64,000 nt of DNA. Source: Terrabacter sp040702505 (lineage in GTDB: Bacteria > Actinomycetota > Actinomycetes > Actinomycetales > Dermatophilaceae). The position numbers and the translations under genes were made by a program. The stretch spans positions 24,528 through 88,527 of the forward strand of contig NZ_JBFBLC010000009.1 in assembly GCF_040702505.1 (NCBI RefSeq), in the 5' to 3' direction. Below the pieces are notes generated by a model. The model was not told the DNA's origin, searched no databases, and worked only from the letters and a program-made list of their open reading frames with translations. Shown piece by piece: positions 37,062 to 45,215 of this stretch (position 1 is the first letter of the stretch; each line of letters opens with the position of its first letter).

Positions 37062-37717
37062 CACGCACCAGCCTTCGCAGCCTGGGCCTCGGCGAGGCCG
37101 GCGGCACGCGCCTTGAGCATGGCGGCCGGGGCGACGTCCTCGAGGCTCTTGCCACGGCGGGCAGCAACCGACTCGGGACGCTCGAGCTCGCGCAGGGCCT
37201 GGGCCGTGGCGTGCACGATGTTGATGGCGTTGTCGGAGCCCAGCGACTTGCTGAGCACGTCGTGGATGCCGGCGCACTCGAGCACCGCACGCACCGCGCC
37301 ACCGGCGATGACACCGGTACCGGGAGCGGCGGGGCGCAGCATGACCACACCGGCAGCCGCCTCACCCTGGACGGGGTGCGGGATGGTGCCCTGGATGCGC
37401 GGGACCTTGAAGAAGTTCTTCTTGGCCTCCTCGACACCCTTGGCGATGGCCGCGGGAACTTCCTTGGCCTTGCCGTAGCCGACACCCACGGTGCCGTCAC
37501 CGTCACCGACGACGACCAGGGCGGTGAAGCTGAAGCGACGACCACCCTTGACGACCTTGGCGACACGGTTGATGGTCACGACGCGCTCGACGTACTGGTT
37601 CTTGTCGTCACGGCTGTCGCGGTTGTCGCGGCCACCGCGGTTGTCGCGGCGGTCTCCGCGCTCGGTGCGCTCGCCGCCACCGGCGGGGCCGGTGCCTCGA
37701 CGCTGCTGTCCGGGCAT
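37061..37717 (-). CDS. rpsE: 30S ribosomal protein S5
   Basis: 218 residues. S5 helps translational accuracy and mRNA helicase activity at the 30S entry channel. The double-stranded RNA-binding half has ERVVTINRVAKVVKGGRRFSFTALVVVGDG; the second half has HPVQGEAAAGVVMLRPAAPGTGVIAGGAVRAVLECAGI. The first 40 residues are an Arg/Gly/Asp-rich extension with NRGGRDNRDSRDD, absent from E. coli S5. The tail is Ala-rich. Part of the spc operon. Confidence 0.97.
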   Translation of the reverse strand: MPGQQRRGTGPAGGGERTERGDRRDNRGGRDNRDSRDDKNQYVERVVTINRVAKVVKGGRRFSFTALVVVGDGDGTVGVGYGKAKEVPAAIAKGVEEAKKNFFKVPRIQGTIPHPVQGEAAAGVVMLRPAAPGTGVIAGGAVRAVLECAGIHDVLSKSLGSDNAINIVHATAQALRELERPESVAARRGKSLEDVAPAAMLKARAAGLAEAQAAKAGA

Positions 37718-37757
37718 CAGATGTTCCTCATCTCAACGGTTGCGTTCACGAAGTTGC

Positions 37758-38132
37758 TCACAGGGACAGACCGCCTTCGCGGGCGCCCTCGGCGATCGCC
37801 GCGACCCGGCCGTGGTACTTGTTGCCACCACGGTCGAACACGACGGCCTCGATGCCGGCGTCCTTGGCTCGCGCGGCGACGAGCTCGCCGACGCGCTTGG
37901 CCTTGGCCGTCTTGTCGCCGTCGAAGGCGCGCAGGTCGGCCTCCATCGTCGAGGCCGAGGCGACGGTCTTGCCGACGGTGTCGTCGACGACCTGCACGAA
38001 CAGGTGACGGCTGGACCGCGACACGACGAGGCGGGGACGGGCCGCGGTGCCGGCGATCTTCTTGCGACCGCGCACCTGGCGACGGATGCGGGCGGCAGCC
38101 TTGGACTTGCCGCGCTTGATGATCATTGCCAT
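37758..38132 (-). CDS. rplR: 50S ribosomal protein L18
   Basis: 124 residues. Binds 5S rRNA in the central protuberance. ARIRRQVRGRKKIAGTAARPRLVVSRSSRHLFVQVVDD is the RNA-binding core, followed by TVASASTM-like KTVASASTMEADL and the end RGGNKYHGRVAAIAEGAREGGL. The ATG at 38132 or one two codons downstream could be used. The rplF stop lies just three bases upstream. Confidence 0.96.
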   Translation of the reverse strand: MAMIIKRGKSKAAARIRRQVRGRKKIAGTAARPRLVVSRSSRHLFVQVVDDTVGKTVASASTMEADLRAFDGDKTAKAKRVGELVAARAKDAGIEAVVFDRGGNKYHGRVAAIAEGAREGGLSL

Positions 38133-38135
38133 GGC

Positions 38136-38672
38136 TTACTTACCGGCCTTTCCAACCTTGCGACGGATCTGCTCGCCCGCGTAGCGAACGCCCTTGCCCT
38201 TGTACGGGTCGGGCTTGCGCAGCTTGCGGATGTTCGCCGCGACCTCACCGACGAGCTGCTTGTCGATGCCCTGCACCGAGAAGCGGGTCGGGTTCTCGAC
38301 GGCGAAGCTGATGCCGGCGGGAGCCTGGATGAGGATCGGGTGCGAGTATCCGAGCGAGAACTCGAGGTCCGAGCCCTTCGCGGCGACACGGTAACCCGTG
38401 CCGTGGATCTCCAGCTTCTTCTCGTAGCCCTCGGTGACACCGAGGACCATGTTGTTGATGAGCGAGCGGGTCAGGCCGTGGCGCGAGCGCGAGTCACGCT
38501 CGTCGTTGGGGCGCTTGACCTCGAGGTTGCCCTCGGCCAGCTCGACCGTGATCGGCTGCACGACGGTCAGCGAGAGCTCACCCTTGGGGCCCTTGACGGT
38601 GACGTCCTGGCCCTCGACCTTGATGTCCACACCCGAGGGGATGGAGACCGGGAGTCGTCCGATTCGCGACAT
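38136..38672 (-). CDS. rplF: 50S ribosomal protein L6
   Basis: 178 residues with two related domains, located near the sarcin-ricin loop and the factor-binding site. MSRIGRLPVSIPSGV, VKGPKGELSLTV, GLTRSLINNMVLGVTEGYEKKLEIHGTGYR and the signature PDPYKGKGVRYAGEQIRRKVGKAGK are intact. Gentamicin-type resistance changes in the C-terminal domain are not obvious. Preceded by rpsH at 12 bases. Confidence 0.97.
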   Translation of the reverse strand: MSRIGRLPVSIPSGVDIKVEGQDVTVKGPKGELSLTVVQPITVELAEGNLEVKRPNDERDSRSRHGLTRSLINNMVLGVTEGYEKKLEIHGTGYRVAAKGSDLEFSLGYSHPILIQAPAGISFAVENPTRFSVQGIDKQLVGEVAANIRKLRKPDPYKGKGVRYAGEQIRRKVGKAGK

Positions 38673-38684
38673 GTCAGTGTCTCC

Positions 38685-39083
38685 TTACCAGACGTAGGCG
38701 AGGACTTCCCCACCCACGCCCTTCTCGTGTGCCTGGCGGTCGGTCAGCAGACCGTTCGACGTCGACAGGATCGCCACGCCGAGGCCACCGAGAACCCGCG
38801 GGAGGTTCGTGGACTTGGCGTAGACGCGCAGACCGGGCTTGCTCACGCGGCGCACACCGGCGATCGAGCGCTCACGGTTGGGGCCGTACTTGAGGTCGAT
38901 GGTCAGCGTCTGGCCGACCTCGGCCTCCTCGATCTTCCAGGAGGCGATGTAGCCCTCCGCCTGGAGGATCTCGGCGATGTTCTTCTTCAGCTTCGAGTAC
39001 GGCATGGAGACGACGTCGTGGTGCGCCGAGTTGGCGTTCCGGACGCGGGTCAGCATGTCCGCAATCGGGTCAGTCATGGTCAT
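38685..39083 (-). CDS. rpsH: 30S ribosomal protein S8
   Basis: 132 residues, exactly the family length when started at the ATG at 39083 (MTMTDPIADMLTRVRNAN), with GGAGAG upstream. Central-domain 16S rRNA binder and, in E. coli, the translational regulator of the spc operon. The signature STSNGLLTDRQAHEKGVGGEVLAYVW is complete. A gap of about 140 bases separates it from rpsN, longer than most in this cluster. Confidence 0.97.
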   Translation of the reverse strand: MTMTDPIADMLTRVRNANSAHHDVVSMPYSKLKKNIAEILQAEGYIASWKIEEAEVGQTLTIDLKYGPNRERSIAGVRRVSKPGLRVYAKSTNLPRVLGGLGVAILSTSNGLLTDRQAHEKGVGGEVLAYVW

Positions 39084-39222
39084 TGTGGGCTCTCCGCCCT
39101 TCCTCACCGGGGTTTCGACTTCGGCGTGATGCCGTTCGGCAGGTGCCGTGGGGCCGACCTACGGTGTCAGAGGTGTGTTGGTCTTGGGTTTGCTCTGCGT
39201 TGCTCGCGGCTCGGGGAGCCGG

Positions 39223-39408
39223 TTACCAGGAGCTCTTGGTCACGCCCGGCAGCTCGCCCGCGTGAGCCATCTCGCGAAGGCAGATGCGGCAGAGGCCGAA
39301 CTTGCGGTACACCGAGTGCGGGCGGCCGCACTTCTGGCAGCGGGTGTACGCGCGGACCTTGAACTTCGGCTTCCGGTTCGCCTTGTTGACCAGCGCGGTC
39401 TTGGCCAT
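39223..39408 (-). CDS. rpsN: 30S ribosomal protein S14, zinc type (S14Z)
   Basis: 61 residues. Head protein of the 30S subunit. The zinc ribbon C-x2-C...C-x2-C is at Cys24, Cys27, Cys40 and Cys43 (RCQKCGRPHSVYRKFGLCRICL). MAKTALVNKANRKPKFKVRAYTR is the usual N-terminus; start is the ATG at 39408, one base after the rplE stop. Streptomyces and others keep a zinc-free paralogue elsewhere; none is in this window. Confidence 0.97.
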   Translation of the reverse strand: MAKTALVNKANRKPKFKVRAYTRCQKCGRPHSVYRKFGLCRICLREMAHAGELPGVTKSSW

Positions 39409-39409
39409 G

Positions 39410-39970
39410 TCAGTTCTCCTTGAAGGGGAAGCCGAGCTGCTTGAGCAGCGCGCGACCCTCGTCATCGTTGGTCGCCGTGGTGACCACGGTGATGTCCATG
39501 CCCCGGACGCGGTCGATCTTGTCCTGGTCGATCTCGTGGAACATCGACTGCTCGTTGAGGCCGAAGGTGTAGTTGCCGTTGCCGTCGAACTGCTTCGGCG
39601 ACAGGCCGCGGAAGTCGCGGATGCGCGGGAGGGCGATCGTCACGAGACGGTCGAGGAACTCCCACATCCGGTCGCCACGAAGCGTCGTGTGCGCGCCGAT
39701 CGGCATACCCTCACGCAGCTTGAACTGGGCGATCGACTTGCGAGCCTTGGTCACGACCGGCTTCTGGCCGGTGATGGCGGTGAGGTCGCGGACGGCGCCC
39801 TCGATCAGCTTGCTGTCCTTGGCCGCGTCGCCGACACCCATGTTGACGACGACCTTGACGACGCCGGGAACCTGCATGACGTTGGCGTAGCCGAACTGCT
39901 CGAGCATCGCGCTCTTGATCTCGTCCTGGTAGCGCTGCTGCAGGCGAGGCTTGGTGCTGGTCTCAGTCAT
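39410..39970 (-). CDS. rplE: 50S ribosomal protein L5
   Basis: 186 residues. Binds 5S rRNA and forms the B1b bridge to S13. LQQRYQDEIKSAMLEQFGY, VPGVVKVVVNMGVGDA, GQKPVVTKARKSIAQFKLREGMPIGAHTTLRGDRMWEFLDRL and FGLNEQSMFHEIDQDKIDRVRGMDITVVTTA are present. Start is the ATG at 39970 (MTETSTKPRLQ), one base after the rplX stop; upstream in-frame sequence overlaps rplX and is not conserved. It carries one internal CGGCATAC octamer. Confidence 0.97.
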   Translation of the reverse strand: MTETSTKPRLQQRYQDEIKSAMLEQFGYANVMQVPGVVKVVVNMGVGDAAKDSKLIEGAVRDLTAITGQKPVVTKARKSIAQFKLREGMPIGAHTTLRGDRMWEFLDRLVTIALPRIRDFRGLSPKQFDGNGNYTFGLNEQSMFHEIDQDKIDRVRGMDITVVTTATNDDEGRALLKQLGFPFKEN

Positions 39971-39971
39971 C

Positions 39972-40355
39972 TCAGAGGTCCTTGTCCGACTTGACCGCGA
40001 CACGGACGCGGGACGCCTTCTGGCGGCCATTGCGCTCGACGGTCTCGACACGCGTCTTGATGCGGGTCGGCTTCTTCGACTCGGGGTCGACGATCGCCAC
40101 GTTGCTCACGTGGATCGCGGCCTCGGTGTGGGTCAGGCCACCGGTGCGGGTGCCACGGGCGGTCGCGCCGGCCTTGACGTGCTTGGTGACGCGGTTGATG
40201 CCCTCGACCAGCACGCGCTGGGTCTCGGGGTAGACCGCGATGACCTTGCCCTGCTTGCCACGGTCGCCGCCGTTCTTCTGGCTGCGGCCGGAGATGACCT
40301 GGACGAGGTCACCCTTCTTGATCTTCATCTTCGCCTGCTTGTTGGTGGTCGCCAT
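39972..40355 (-). CDS. rplX: 50S ribosomal protein L24
   Basis: 127 residues. Assembly initiator of the 50S subunit with a KOW motif: KIKKGDLVQVISGRSQKNGGDRGKQGKVIAV. GINRVTKHVK, HVSNVAIVDPESKKPTRIKTR and the basic end follow. The ATG at 40355 is preferred because GGAGGT lies nine bases upstream, inside the end of rplN; a GTG two codons earlier overlaps the rplN stop. The N-terminus (ATTNKQAKM) is slightly longer than in E. coli. Confidence 0.95.
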   Translation of the reverse strand: MATTNKQAKMKIKKGDLVQVISGRSQKNGGDRGKQGKVIAVYPETQRVLVEGINRVTKHVKAGATARGTRTGGLTHTEAAIHVSNVAIVDPESKKPTRIKTRVETVERNGRQKASRVRVAVKSDKDL

Positions 40356-40357
40356 GT

Positions 40358-40726
40358 TCACAGCACCTCCGGCGCGAGCGAGATGATCTTCATGAACTTC
40401 TTCTCGCGCAGCTCGCGACCCACCGGGCCGAAGATGCGCGTGCCGCGCGGGTCGCCGTCGGCCTTGAGGATGACGGCGGCGTTCTCGTCGAACTTGATGT
40501 AGGACCCGTCGGCGCGGCGACGCTCCTTGACGGTGCGGACGATGACGGCCTTGACGACGTCACCCTTCTTCACGTTGCCGCCTGGGATCGCGTCCTTGAC
40601 GGTGGCGACGATCGTGTCGCCGATGCCGGCGTACCGACGGCCCGAGCCGCCGAGAACACGGATGCACAGGATCTCCTTGGCACCGGTGTTGTCGGCGACG
40701 CGCAGCCGCGACTCCTGCTGAATCAC
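40358..40726 (-). CDS. rplN: 50S ribosomal protein L14
   Basis: 122 residues, the family length. Forms the B8 bridge to 16S rRNA. MIQQESRLRVADNTGAKEILCIRVLGGSGRRYAGIGD and IKFDENAAVILKADGDPRGTRIFGPVGRELREKKFMKIISLAPEVL, here listed as its two conserved ends, mark L14. The start is a GTG at 40726. The gap of about 100 bases to rpsQ is the boundary between the S10 and spc groups. Confidence 0.97.
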   Translation of the reverse strand: MIQQESRLRVADNTGAKEILCIRVLGGSGRRYAGIGDTIVATVKDAIPGGNVKKGDVVKAVIVRTVKERRRADGSYIKFDENAAVILKADGDPRGTRIFGPVGRELREKKFMKIISLAPEVL

Positions 40727-40824
40727 TGTCTAACTCCTGTCGTCGTGCTGGTTCTTCACCCGCTGGGTGAAGCCTTGCCGAACGGATGGGGGGCACACAG
40801 GGGGCGAGCCCCCGGGTGGGTTGC

Positions 40825-41115
40825 TTACTTGGCCTTCTCGAGGATCTCGACGACGCGCCAGCGCTTCGTCGCGGAGAGCGGACGCGTCTCCATGATGAGG
40901 ACGCGGTCGCCGACGCCGGCAGCGTTCTGCTCGTCGTGCGCCTTGACCTTGCTCGTGCGGCGGATGACCTTGCTGTAGAGGGCGTGCTTGACGCGGTCCT
41001 CGACCTCGACGACGACGGTCTTGTCCATCTTGTCGCTCACCACGTAGCCCTGGCGGGTCTTGCGGTAGTTGCGCTCACTCGTCTGGTCGGTCACGACCTG
41101 CTCCTGCTCGCTCAT
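40825..41115 (-). CDS. rpsQ: 30S ribosomal protein S17
   Basis: 96 residues. OB-fold protein of the 30S body. RKTRQGYVVSDKMDKTVVVEVEDRVKHALYSKVIRRTSKVKAHDEQN matches the family core in two blocks, with the signature GDRVLIMETRPLSATKRWRVVEI. The ATG at 41115 overlaps the rpmC stop (ATGA). Last gene of the S10 group. Confidence 0.97.
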   Translation of the reverse strand: MSEQEQVVTDQTSERNYRKTRQGYVVSDKMDKTVVVEVEDRVKHALYSKVIRRTSKVKAHDEQNAAGVGDRVLIMETRPLSATKRWRVVEILEKAK

Positions 41116-41480
41116 GCGTCAGCCTCCTGCGCCTCGTCAGCCTTCTTGGCCTTCTTCTCGGCCTTGTCAGCCTTCTCGGACTTCTCGGCCTTCTTGTCGG
41201 CCTTCGCAGCCTTCTTCTCGGCCTTCTCGGTCTTCTCCTCCGCCTTGGGGGCGGCGGGGGCCGAGCCGATGCCGAGCTCGCGCTCGCGCATCTCGGTGTA
41301 GATCCGCGCGATGTCCTTCTTGACCGCGCGCAGACGACCGTGGTTGTCCAGCTGGCCGGTGGCCGACTGGAAACGCAGGTTGAACAGCTCTTCCTTGGCC
41401 TTCTTGAGCTCGTCCGCGAGCTTGGTGTCGTCGAGACCACGCAGCTGCTCGGGAGCCAGGTCCTTGGTTCCGACTGCCAT
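41112..41480 (-). CDS. rpmC: 50S ribosomal protein L29 with Lys/Glu/Ala-rich tail
   Basis: 122 residues. L29 lies at the peptide exit, near the docking site of SRP and trigger factor. The core (about 1-72) has LRGLDDTKLADELKKAKEELFNLRFQSATGQLDNHGRLRAVKKDIARIYT in two helices. From about residue 77 there is a highly charged repetitive tail built from KAEK, KADK and EKSEK units, roughly 45 residues longer than typical L29. It probably forms a solvent-exposed helix. ATGA overlaps link it to rplP upstream and rpsQ downstream. Confidence 0.96.
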   Translation of the reverse strand: MAVGTKDLAPEQLRGLDDTKLADELKKAKEELFNLRFQSATGQLDNHGRLRAVKKDIARIYTEMRERELGIGSAPAAPKAEEKTEKAEKKAAKADKKAEKSEKADKAEKKAKKADEAQEADA

Positions 41481-41899
41481 CAGATGTCACCACCCTCTCG
41501 CTGGACGAAGCGGCACTTCATGGGGAGCTTGTGCATCGCGAGGCGCATGGCCTCTCGCGCCACCGGCTCTGCCACGCCCGAGATCTCGAACATGACGCGG
41601 CCCGGCTTGACGTTGGCGATCCACCACTCGGGGGAACCCTTACCGGAACCCATGCGGGTCTCGGCGGGCTTCTTGGTGAGCGGGCGGTCGGGGTAGATGT
41701 TGATCCACACCTTGCCGCCACGCTTCATGTAGCGGGTCATCGCGATACGAGCGGACTCGATCTGGCGGTTGGTCACGTAGGCCGGCTCGAGGGCCTGGAT
41801 GCCGTAGTCACCGAACGCGATCGTGGTGCCACCCTTGGCCGCACCGTGGCGGTTCGGGTGGTGCTGCTTGCGGTGCTTGACTCGACGGGGAATCAACAT
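41480..41899 (-). CDS. rplP: 50S ribosomal protein L16
   Basis: 139 residues. Contacts the A-site tRNA and organises the peptidyl transferase area. MLIPRRVKHRKQHHPNRHGAAKGGTTIAFG, ARIAMTRYMKRGGKVWINIYPDRPLTKKPAETRMGSGKGSPEWWIANVKPGRVMFEISGV in two conserved blocks, and KLPMKCRFVQREGGDI are intact. The hydroxylated Arg found in some bacteria lies in the GRV block. Two bases separate it from rpsC. Confidence 0.97.
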   Translation of the reverse strand: MLIPRRVKHRKQHHPNRHGAAKGGTTIAFGDYGIQALEPAYVTNRQIESARIAMTRYMKRGGKVWINIYPDRPLTKKPAETRMGSGKGSPEWWIANVKPGRVMFEISGVAEPVAREAMRLAMHKLPMKCRFVQREGGDI

Positions 41900-41901
41900 G
41901 G

Positions 41902-42726
41902 TCAGGCCTGCTCATTCTCGGTGCTGGCCGCGGCGGGGGCCTCGGCAGCAGCGGTCTCGTTCACTGCCGGGGCAGCGGCGGTCTCGTTGCGGTCACCACG
42001 ACGGGCGCGGTTCGGGCGGTCGCCGCCGTCACGACGCGGGCCACGCGACGGGCGCGGGGCGGCGGCCTGCTGGGCAGCCAGCTCCTTGGCCGTCATGTCG
42101 CCCTTGTAGATCCACACCTTGACGCCGATGCGACCGAAGGTCGTGCGGGCCTCGTAGAAGCCGTAGTCGATCTGCGCACGGAGCGTGTGCAGCGGGACGC
42201 GACCCTCGCGGTAGAACTCCGTGCGGCTCATCTCGGCGCCGTTGAGGCGGCCGGAGACCTGCACGCGGATGCCCTTGGCACCGGCGCGCTGGGCGGACTG
42301 CATGCCCTTGCGCATGGCGCGACGGAAGGCGACGCGGGCCGAGAGCTGCTCGGCGATGCCCTGGGCGACCAGCTGGGAGACGATCTCGGGGTTCTTGACC
42401 TCGAGGATGTTCAGCTGGACCTGCTTGCCCGTGAGCTTCTCGAGCTCGCCGCGGATGCGGTCGGCCTCGGCGCCACGGCGACCGATGACGATGCCGGGGC
42501 GGGCGGTGTGGATGTCGACGCGGACGCGGTCACGGGTGCGCTCGATCTCGACCGAGGCGATGCCCGCGCGCTCCATGCCCTTCTCCATCAGGCGACGGAT
42601 GGCGACATCTTCCTTGACGTAGTCGCGGTAGCGCTGACCCGACTTCGTCGAGTCGGCGAACCAGCGGCTCTTGTGGTCCGTCGTGATGCCGAGACGGAAG
42701 CCATGGGGGTTGACCTTCTGACCCAT
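41902..42726 (-). CDS. rpsC: 30S ribosomal protein S3
   Basis: 274 residues. Head protein lining the mRNA entry tunnel. The KH domain has VDIHTARPGIVIGRRGAEADRIRGEL; the C-terminal domain has GIRVQVSGRLNGAEMSRTEFYREGRVPLHTLRAQIDYGF split around the conserved Arg and Lys residues. Residues from about 215 form an Ala/Pro/Arg/Glu-rich tail beyond the E. coli end. The ATG at 42726 overlaps the rplV stop (ATGA). Confidence 0.97.
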   Translation of the reverse strand: MGQKVNPHGFRLGITTDHKSRWFADSTKSGQRYRDYVKEDVAIRRLMEKGMERAGIASVEIERTRDRVRVDIHTARPGIVIGRRGAEADRIRGELEKLTGKQVQLNILEVKNPEIVSQLVAQGIAEQLSARVAFRRAMRKGMQSAQRAGAKGIRVQVSGRLNGAEMSRTEFYREGRVPLHTLRAQIDYGFYEARTTFGRIGVKVWIYKGDMTAKELAAQQAAAPRPSRGPRRDGGDRPNRARRGDRNETAAAPAVNETAAAEAPAAASTENEQA

Positions 42727-43121
42727 CAGCGGGCTCCCTTCTTGTTCTCCGGCTGCGTCACGACCACGGTGATGTGGCTCGTGCGCTTGTTGATGCGTCC
42801 GGCGCGGCCCTGGGCACGCGGGCGGAAGCGCTTCATCGTCGGGCCCTCGTCGACGAACGCGGCCGAGATGACCAGGTTGCGCTCGTCGAAGGCGACCGAC
42901 TCGCGGTCGGCCTTGACACGGGCGTTGGCGATGGCGCTCTCGAGCACCTTCTTGACCGGCTCGGAGGCCGACTGCGGGGCGAAGGTGAGCACCGTGACGG
43001 CGTCGGTGGCGGCCTTGCCGCGGATGAGGTCCACGACACGGCGAGCCTTCTGCGGGCTGACACGGACGTGCCGCGCCGAAGCCTTGGCTTCCATGACTTC
43101 TTCCTTGGATTCGATGGCCAT
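42726..43121 (-). CDS. rplV: 50S ribosomal protein L22
   Basis: 131 residues. Its beta-hairpin lines the exit tunnel. KASARHVRVSPQKARRVVDLIRGK is the N-terminal core and KRFRPRAQGRAGRINKRTSHITVVV the hairpin tip region, a site of macrolide-resistance changes; none is evident. The first 12 residues (MAIESKEEVMEA) are an acidic lead. ATGA overlaps tie it to rpsS and rpsC. Confidence 0.97.
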   Translation of the reverse strand: MAIESKEEVMEAKASARHVRVSPQKARRVVDLIRGKAATDAVTVLTFAPQSASEPVKKVLESAIANARVKADRESVAFDERNLVISAAFVDEGPTMKRFRPRAQGRAGRINKRTSHITVVVTQPENKKGAR

Positions 43122-43402
43122 CAGCGACGACGACCCTTCTTGTCGTCCTTCACGTGACCCTTGAACGTGCGGGTCGGTGCGAACTCGCCGAGCTTGTGGC
43201 CGACCATCGACTCGGTGACGAACACCGGGACGTGCTTGCGGCCGTCGTGGACGGCGAAGGTGTGACCGAGCATGTCCGGGCTGATGACCGAACGACGCGA
43301 CCAGGTCTTGATGACGTTCTTGGTGCCCGCTTCGTTCTGGGCGTCCACCTTCTTCTGAAGGTGGTCGTCGATGAAGGGGCCCTTCTTCAGGCTACGAGGC
43401 AT
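43121..43402 (-). CDS. rpsS: 30S ribosomal protein S19
   Basis: 93 residues, the family length. Works with S13 in the 30S head. MPRSLKKGPFIDDHLQKKV, IKTWSRRSVISPDMLGHTFAVHDGRKHVPV and VGHKLGEFAPTRTFKGHVK are all present. Its stop overlaps the rplV start. Fifteen bases separate it from rplB. Confidence 0.98.
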   Translation of the reverse strand: MPRSLKKGPFIDDHLQKKVDAQNEAGTKNVIKTWSRRSVISPDMLGHTFAVHDGRKHVPVFVTESMVGHKLGEFAPTRTFKGHVKDDKKGRRR

Positions 43403-43417
43403 TCCAAAGGCTCCTTA

Positions 43418-44254
43418 TCAGCGCTTCTTGCCAGTACGACGGCGACGCACGATGAGCTTGTCGCTTTCCTTGTGTCCCTTGCGGGTGCGGCCCTCGGCCT
43501 GGCCCCAGGGGCTGACGGGGTGACGTCCACCGGACGTCTTGCCCTCACCACCACCGTGCGGGTGGTCGACCGGGTTCATGGCGACACCACGGACGGTCGG
43601 GCGCTTGCCCTTCCAGCGCATGCGGCCGGCCTTGCCCCAGTTGATGTTGCTCTGCTCGGCGTTGCCCACCTCGCCGACGGTCGCGCGGCAGCGCGCGTCG
43701 ACGTTGCGGATCTCGCCGGACGGCATACGCAGCTGGGCGTAGGGGCCGTCCTTGGCGACGAGCTGGACGCGAGCACCGGCGGAGCGGGCGATCTTGGCGC
43801 CGCCACCGGGCTTCAGCTCGATCGCGTGCACGACGGTACCGACCGGGATGTTGCGCAGCGGGAGGCTGTTGCCCGGCTTGATGTCGGCGGCGGGGCCGTT
43901 CTCGATCGGGTCGCCCTGCTTGAGGCGGTTCGGCGCCAGGATGTAGCGCTTCTCGCCGTCGGCGTACTGCACGAGCGCGATGCGCGCGGTGCGGTTGGGG
44001 TCGTACTCGATGTGCGCGACCTTGGCCGGCACGCCGTCCTTGTCGTGGCGACGGAAGTCGATGACGCGGTAGGCACGCTTGTGGCCACCACCGATGTGGC
44101 GCGTGGTGATGCGGCCGGCGTTGTTGCGGCCACCCGTCTTGGACAGGGGGCGAACGAGCGACTTCTCGGGAGTCGAACGCGTGATCTCGACGAAGTCGGC
44201 GACCGACGAGCCACGACGGCCCGGCGTGGTCGGCTTGTACTTACGGATACCCAT
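43418..44254 (-). CDS. rplB: 50S ribosomal protein L2
   Basis: 278 residues. One of the most conserved ribosomal proteins, needed for subunit association and peptidyl transfer. MGIRKYKPTTPGRRGSSVADF, GRNNAGRITTRHIGGGHKRAYR and the signature with the functional His, MNPVDHPHGGGEG, followed by GRHPVSPWGQ, are intact. The basic end is VRRRRTGKKR. An internal octamer GTATGCCG is read CGT-ATG-CCG in QLRMPSG. Confidence 0.98.
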   Translation of the reverse strand: MGIRKYKPTTPGRRGSSVADFVEITRSTPEKSLVRPLSKTGGRNNAGRITTRHIGGGHKRAYRVIDFRRHDKDGVPAKVAHIEYDPNRTARIALVQYADGEKRYILAPNRLKQGDPIENGPAADIKPGNSLPLRNIPVGTVVHAIELKPGGGAKIARSAGARVQLVAKDGPYAQLRMPSGEIRNVDARCRATVGEVGNAEQSNINWGKAGRMRWKGKRPTVRGVAMNPVDHPHGGGEGKTSGGRHPVSPWGQAEGRTRKGHKESDKLIVRRRRTGKKR

Positions 44255-44283
44255 GTTGGCTCAGTCCTTGTTCTTCGTCGATC

Positions 44284-44583
44284 TCAGGCGCCCGCACCGA
44301 AGATGTCGATCGATCCCTCGCGGAGGGAGACGATCGCACGCTTGGTGTCCTTGCGCTTGCCGAGGCCGAAACGGGTGCGACGGGTCTTGCCCTGGCGGTT
44401 CAGGGTGTGGACCTTGTCGACCTTGACGTTGAAGATCTGCTCGATGGCGATCTTGATCTCCGTCTTGTTCGCACGGGGGTCGACGATGAAGGTGTACTTG
44501 CCCTCGTCGAGCAGCCCGTAGGACTTCTCGGAGACGACCGGCGCGATCAGGATGTCGCGGGGGTCCTTGGTGTGGATGCTCAC
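44284..44583 (-). CDS. rplW: 50S ribosomal protein L23
   Basis: 99 residues. Exit-tunnel protein that recruits trigger factor and SRP. DPRDILIAPVVSEKSYGLLDEGKYTFIVDPRANKTEIKIAIEQIFNVKV and the arm TRRTRFGLGKRKDTKRAIVSL are conserved, given here as two segments. The start is a GTG at 44583 overlapping the rplD stop (GTGA); upstream in-frame sequence inside rplD is not L23. Confidence 0.96.
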   Translation of the reverse strand: MSIHTKDPRDILIAPVVSEKSYGLLDEGKYTFIVDPRANKTEIKIAIEQIFNVKVDKVHTLNRQGKTRRTRFGLGKRKDTKRAIVSLREGSIDIFGAGA

Positions 44584-45215
44584 TTGGTGGCCTCCTTGTC
44601 GGCCTTGTCGGCCTTCACGGGGCCCGCGACGAACGCGTCGAGCGCGGCCTGGGTGAAGACGATGTCGTCGGCGCACAGGACGTCGTACGTGTTGAGCTGG
44701 TCGGCGACCAGGACGTGGACGTTCTGCAGGTTGCGGACCGACTTGAACGACACCTCGTCGCCGCGCTCGAGCACGACGAGCAGGTTGCGACGCTCGGTCA
44801 GGCCGGCGAGCAGGGCGGCGGCGTCCCTCGCCGAGGGCACGTCGCCCGAGACGATGGAGTCGACGACGTGGATGCGGTCGAAGCGGGCCCGGTCGGAGAG
44901 GGCACCGCGCAGGGCGGCGGCCTTCATCTTCTTGGGGGTGCGCTGCGCGTAGTCACGCGGCTGCGGGCCGTGGACGGTGCCACCGCCGGCGAACTGCGGA
45001 GCGCGGGTCGAGCCCTGACGGGCGCGGCCGGTGCCCTTCTGGCGGTACGGCTTGCGCCCACCGCCGCGGACCTCGCCGCGGGTCTTGGTCGAGTGCGTGC
45101 CCTGACGAGCGGCCGCGAGCTGGGCCACCACGACCTGGTGGATCAGCGGGACGTTGGTCTGGACGTCGAAGATCTCGGCGGGGAGGTTCTGCGTCTTGGT
45201 TGCCATGTCGTTCAT
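44580..45215 (-). CDS. rplD: 50S ribosomal protein L4
   Basis: 211 residues. Exit-tunnel protein; in E. coli also the translational and transcriptional regulator of the S10 operon. HQVVVAQLAAARQGTHSTKTRGEVRGGGRKPYRQKGTGRARQGSTRAPQFAGGG is the extended loop region, here in two recognisable parts. The C-terminal half binds helix-rich 23S RNA. The ATG at 45215 overlaps the rplC stop (ATGA) and has GAAGGG upstream; an ATG three codons on is less well placed. The tail ends KADKADKEATK. Confidence 0.96.
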   Translation of the reverse strand: MNDMATKTQNLPAEIFDVQTNVPLIHQVVVAQLAAARQGTHSTKTRGEVRGGGRKPYRQKGTGRARQGSTRAPQFAGGGTVHGPQPRDYAQRTPKKMKAAALRGALSDRARFDRIHVVDSIVSGDVPSARDAAALLAGLTERRNLLVVLERGDEVSFKSVRNLQNVHVLVADQLNTYDVLCADDIVFTQAALDAFVAGPVKADKADKEATK

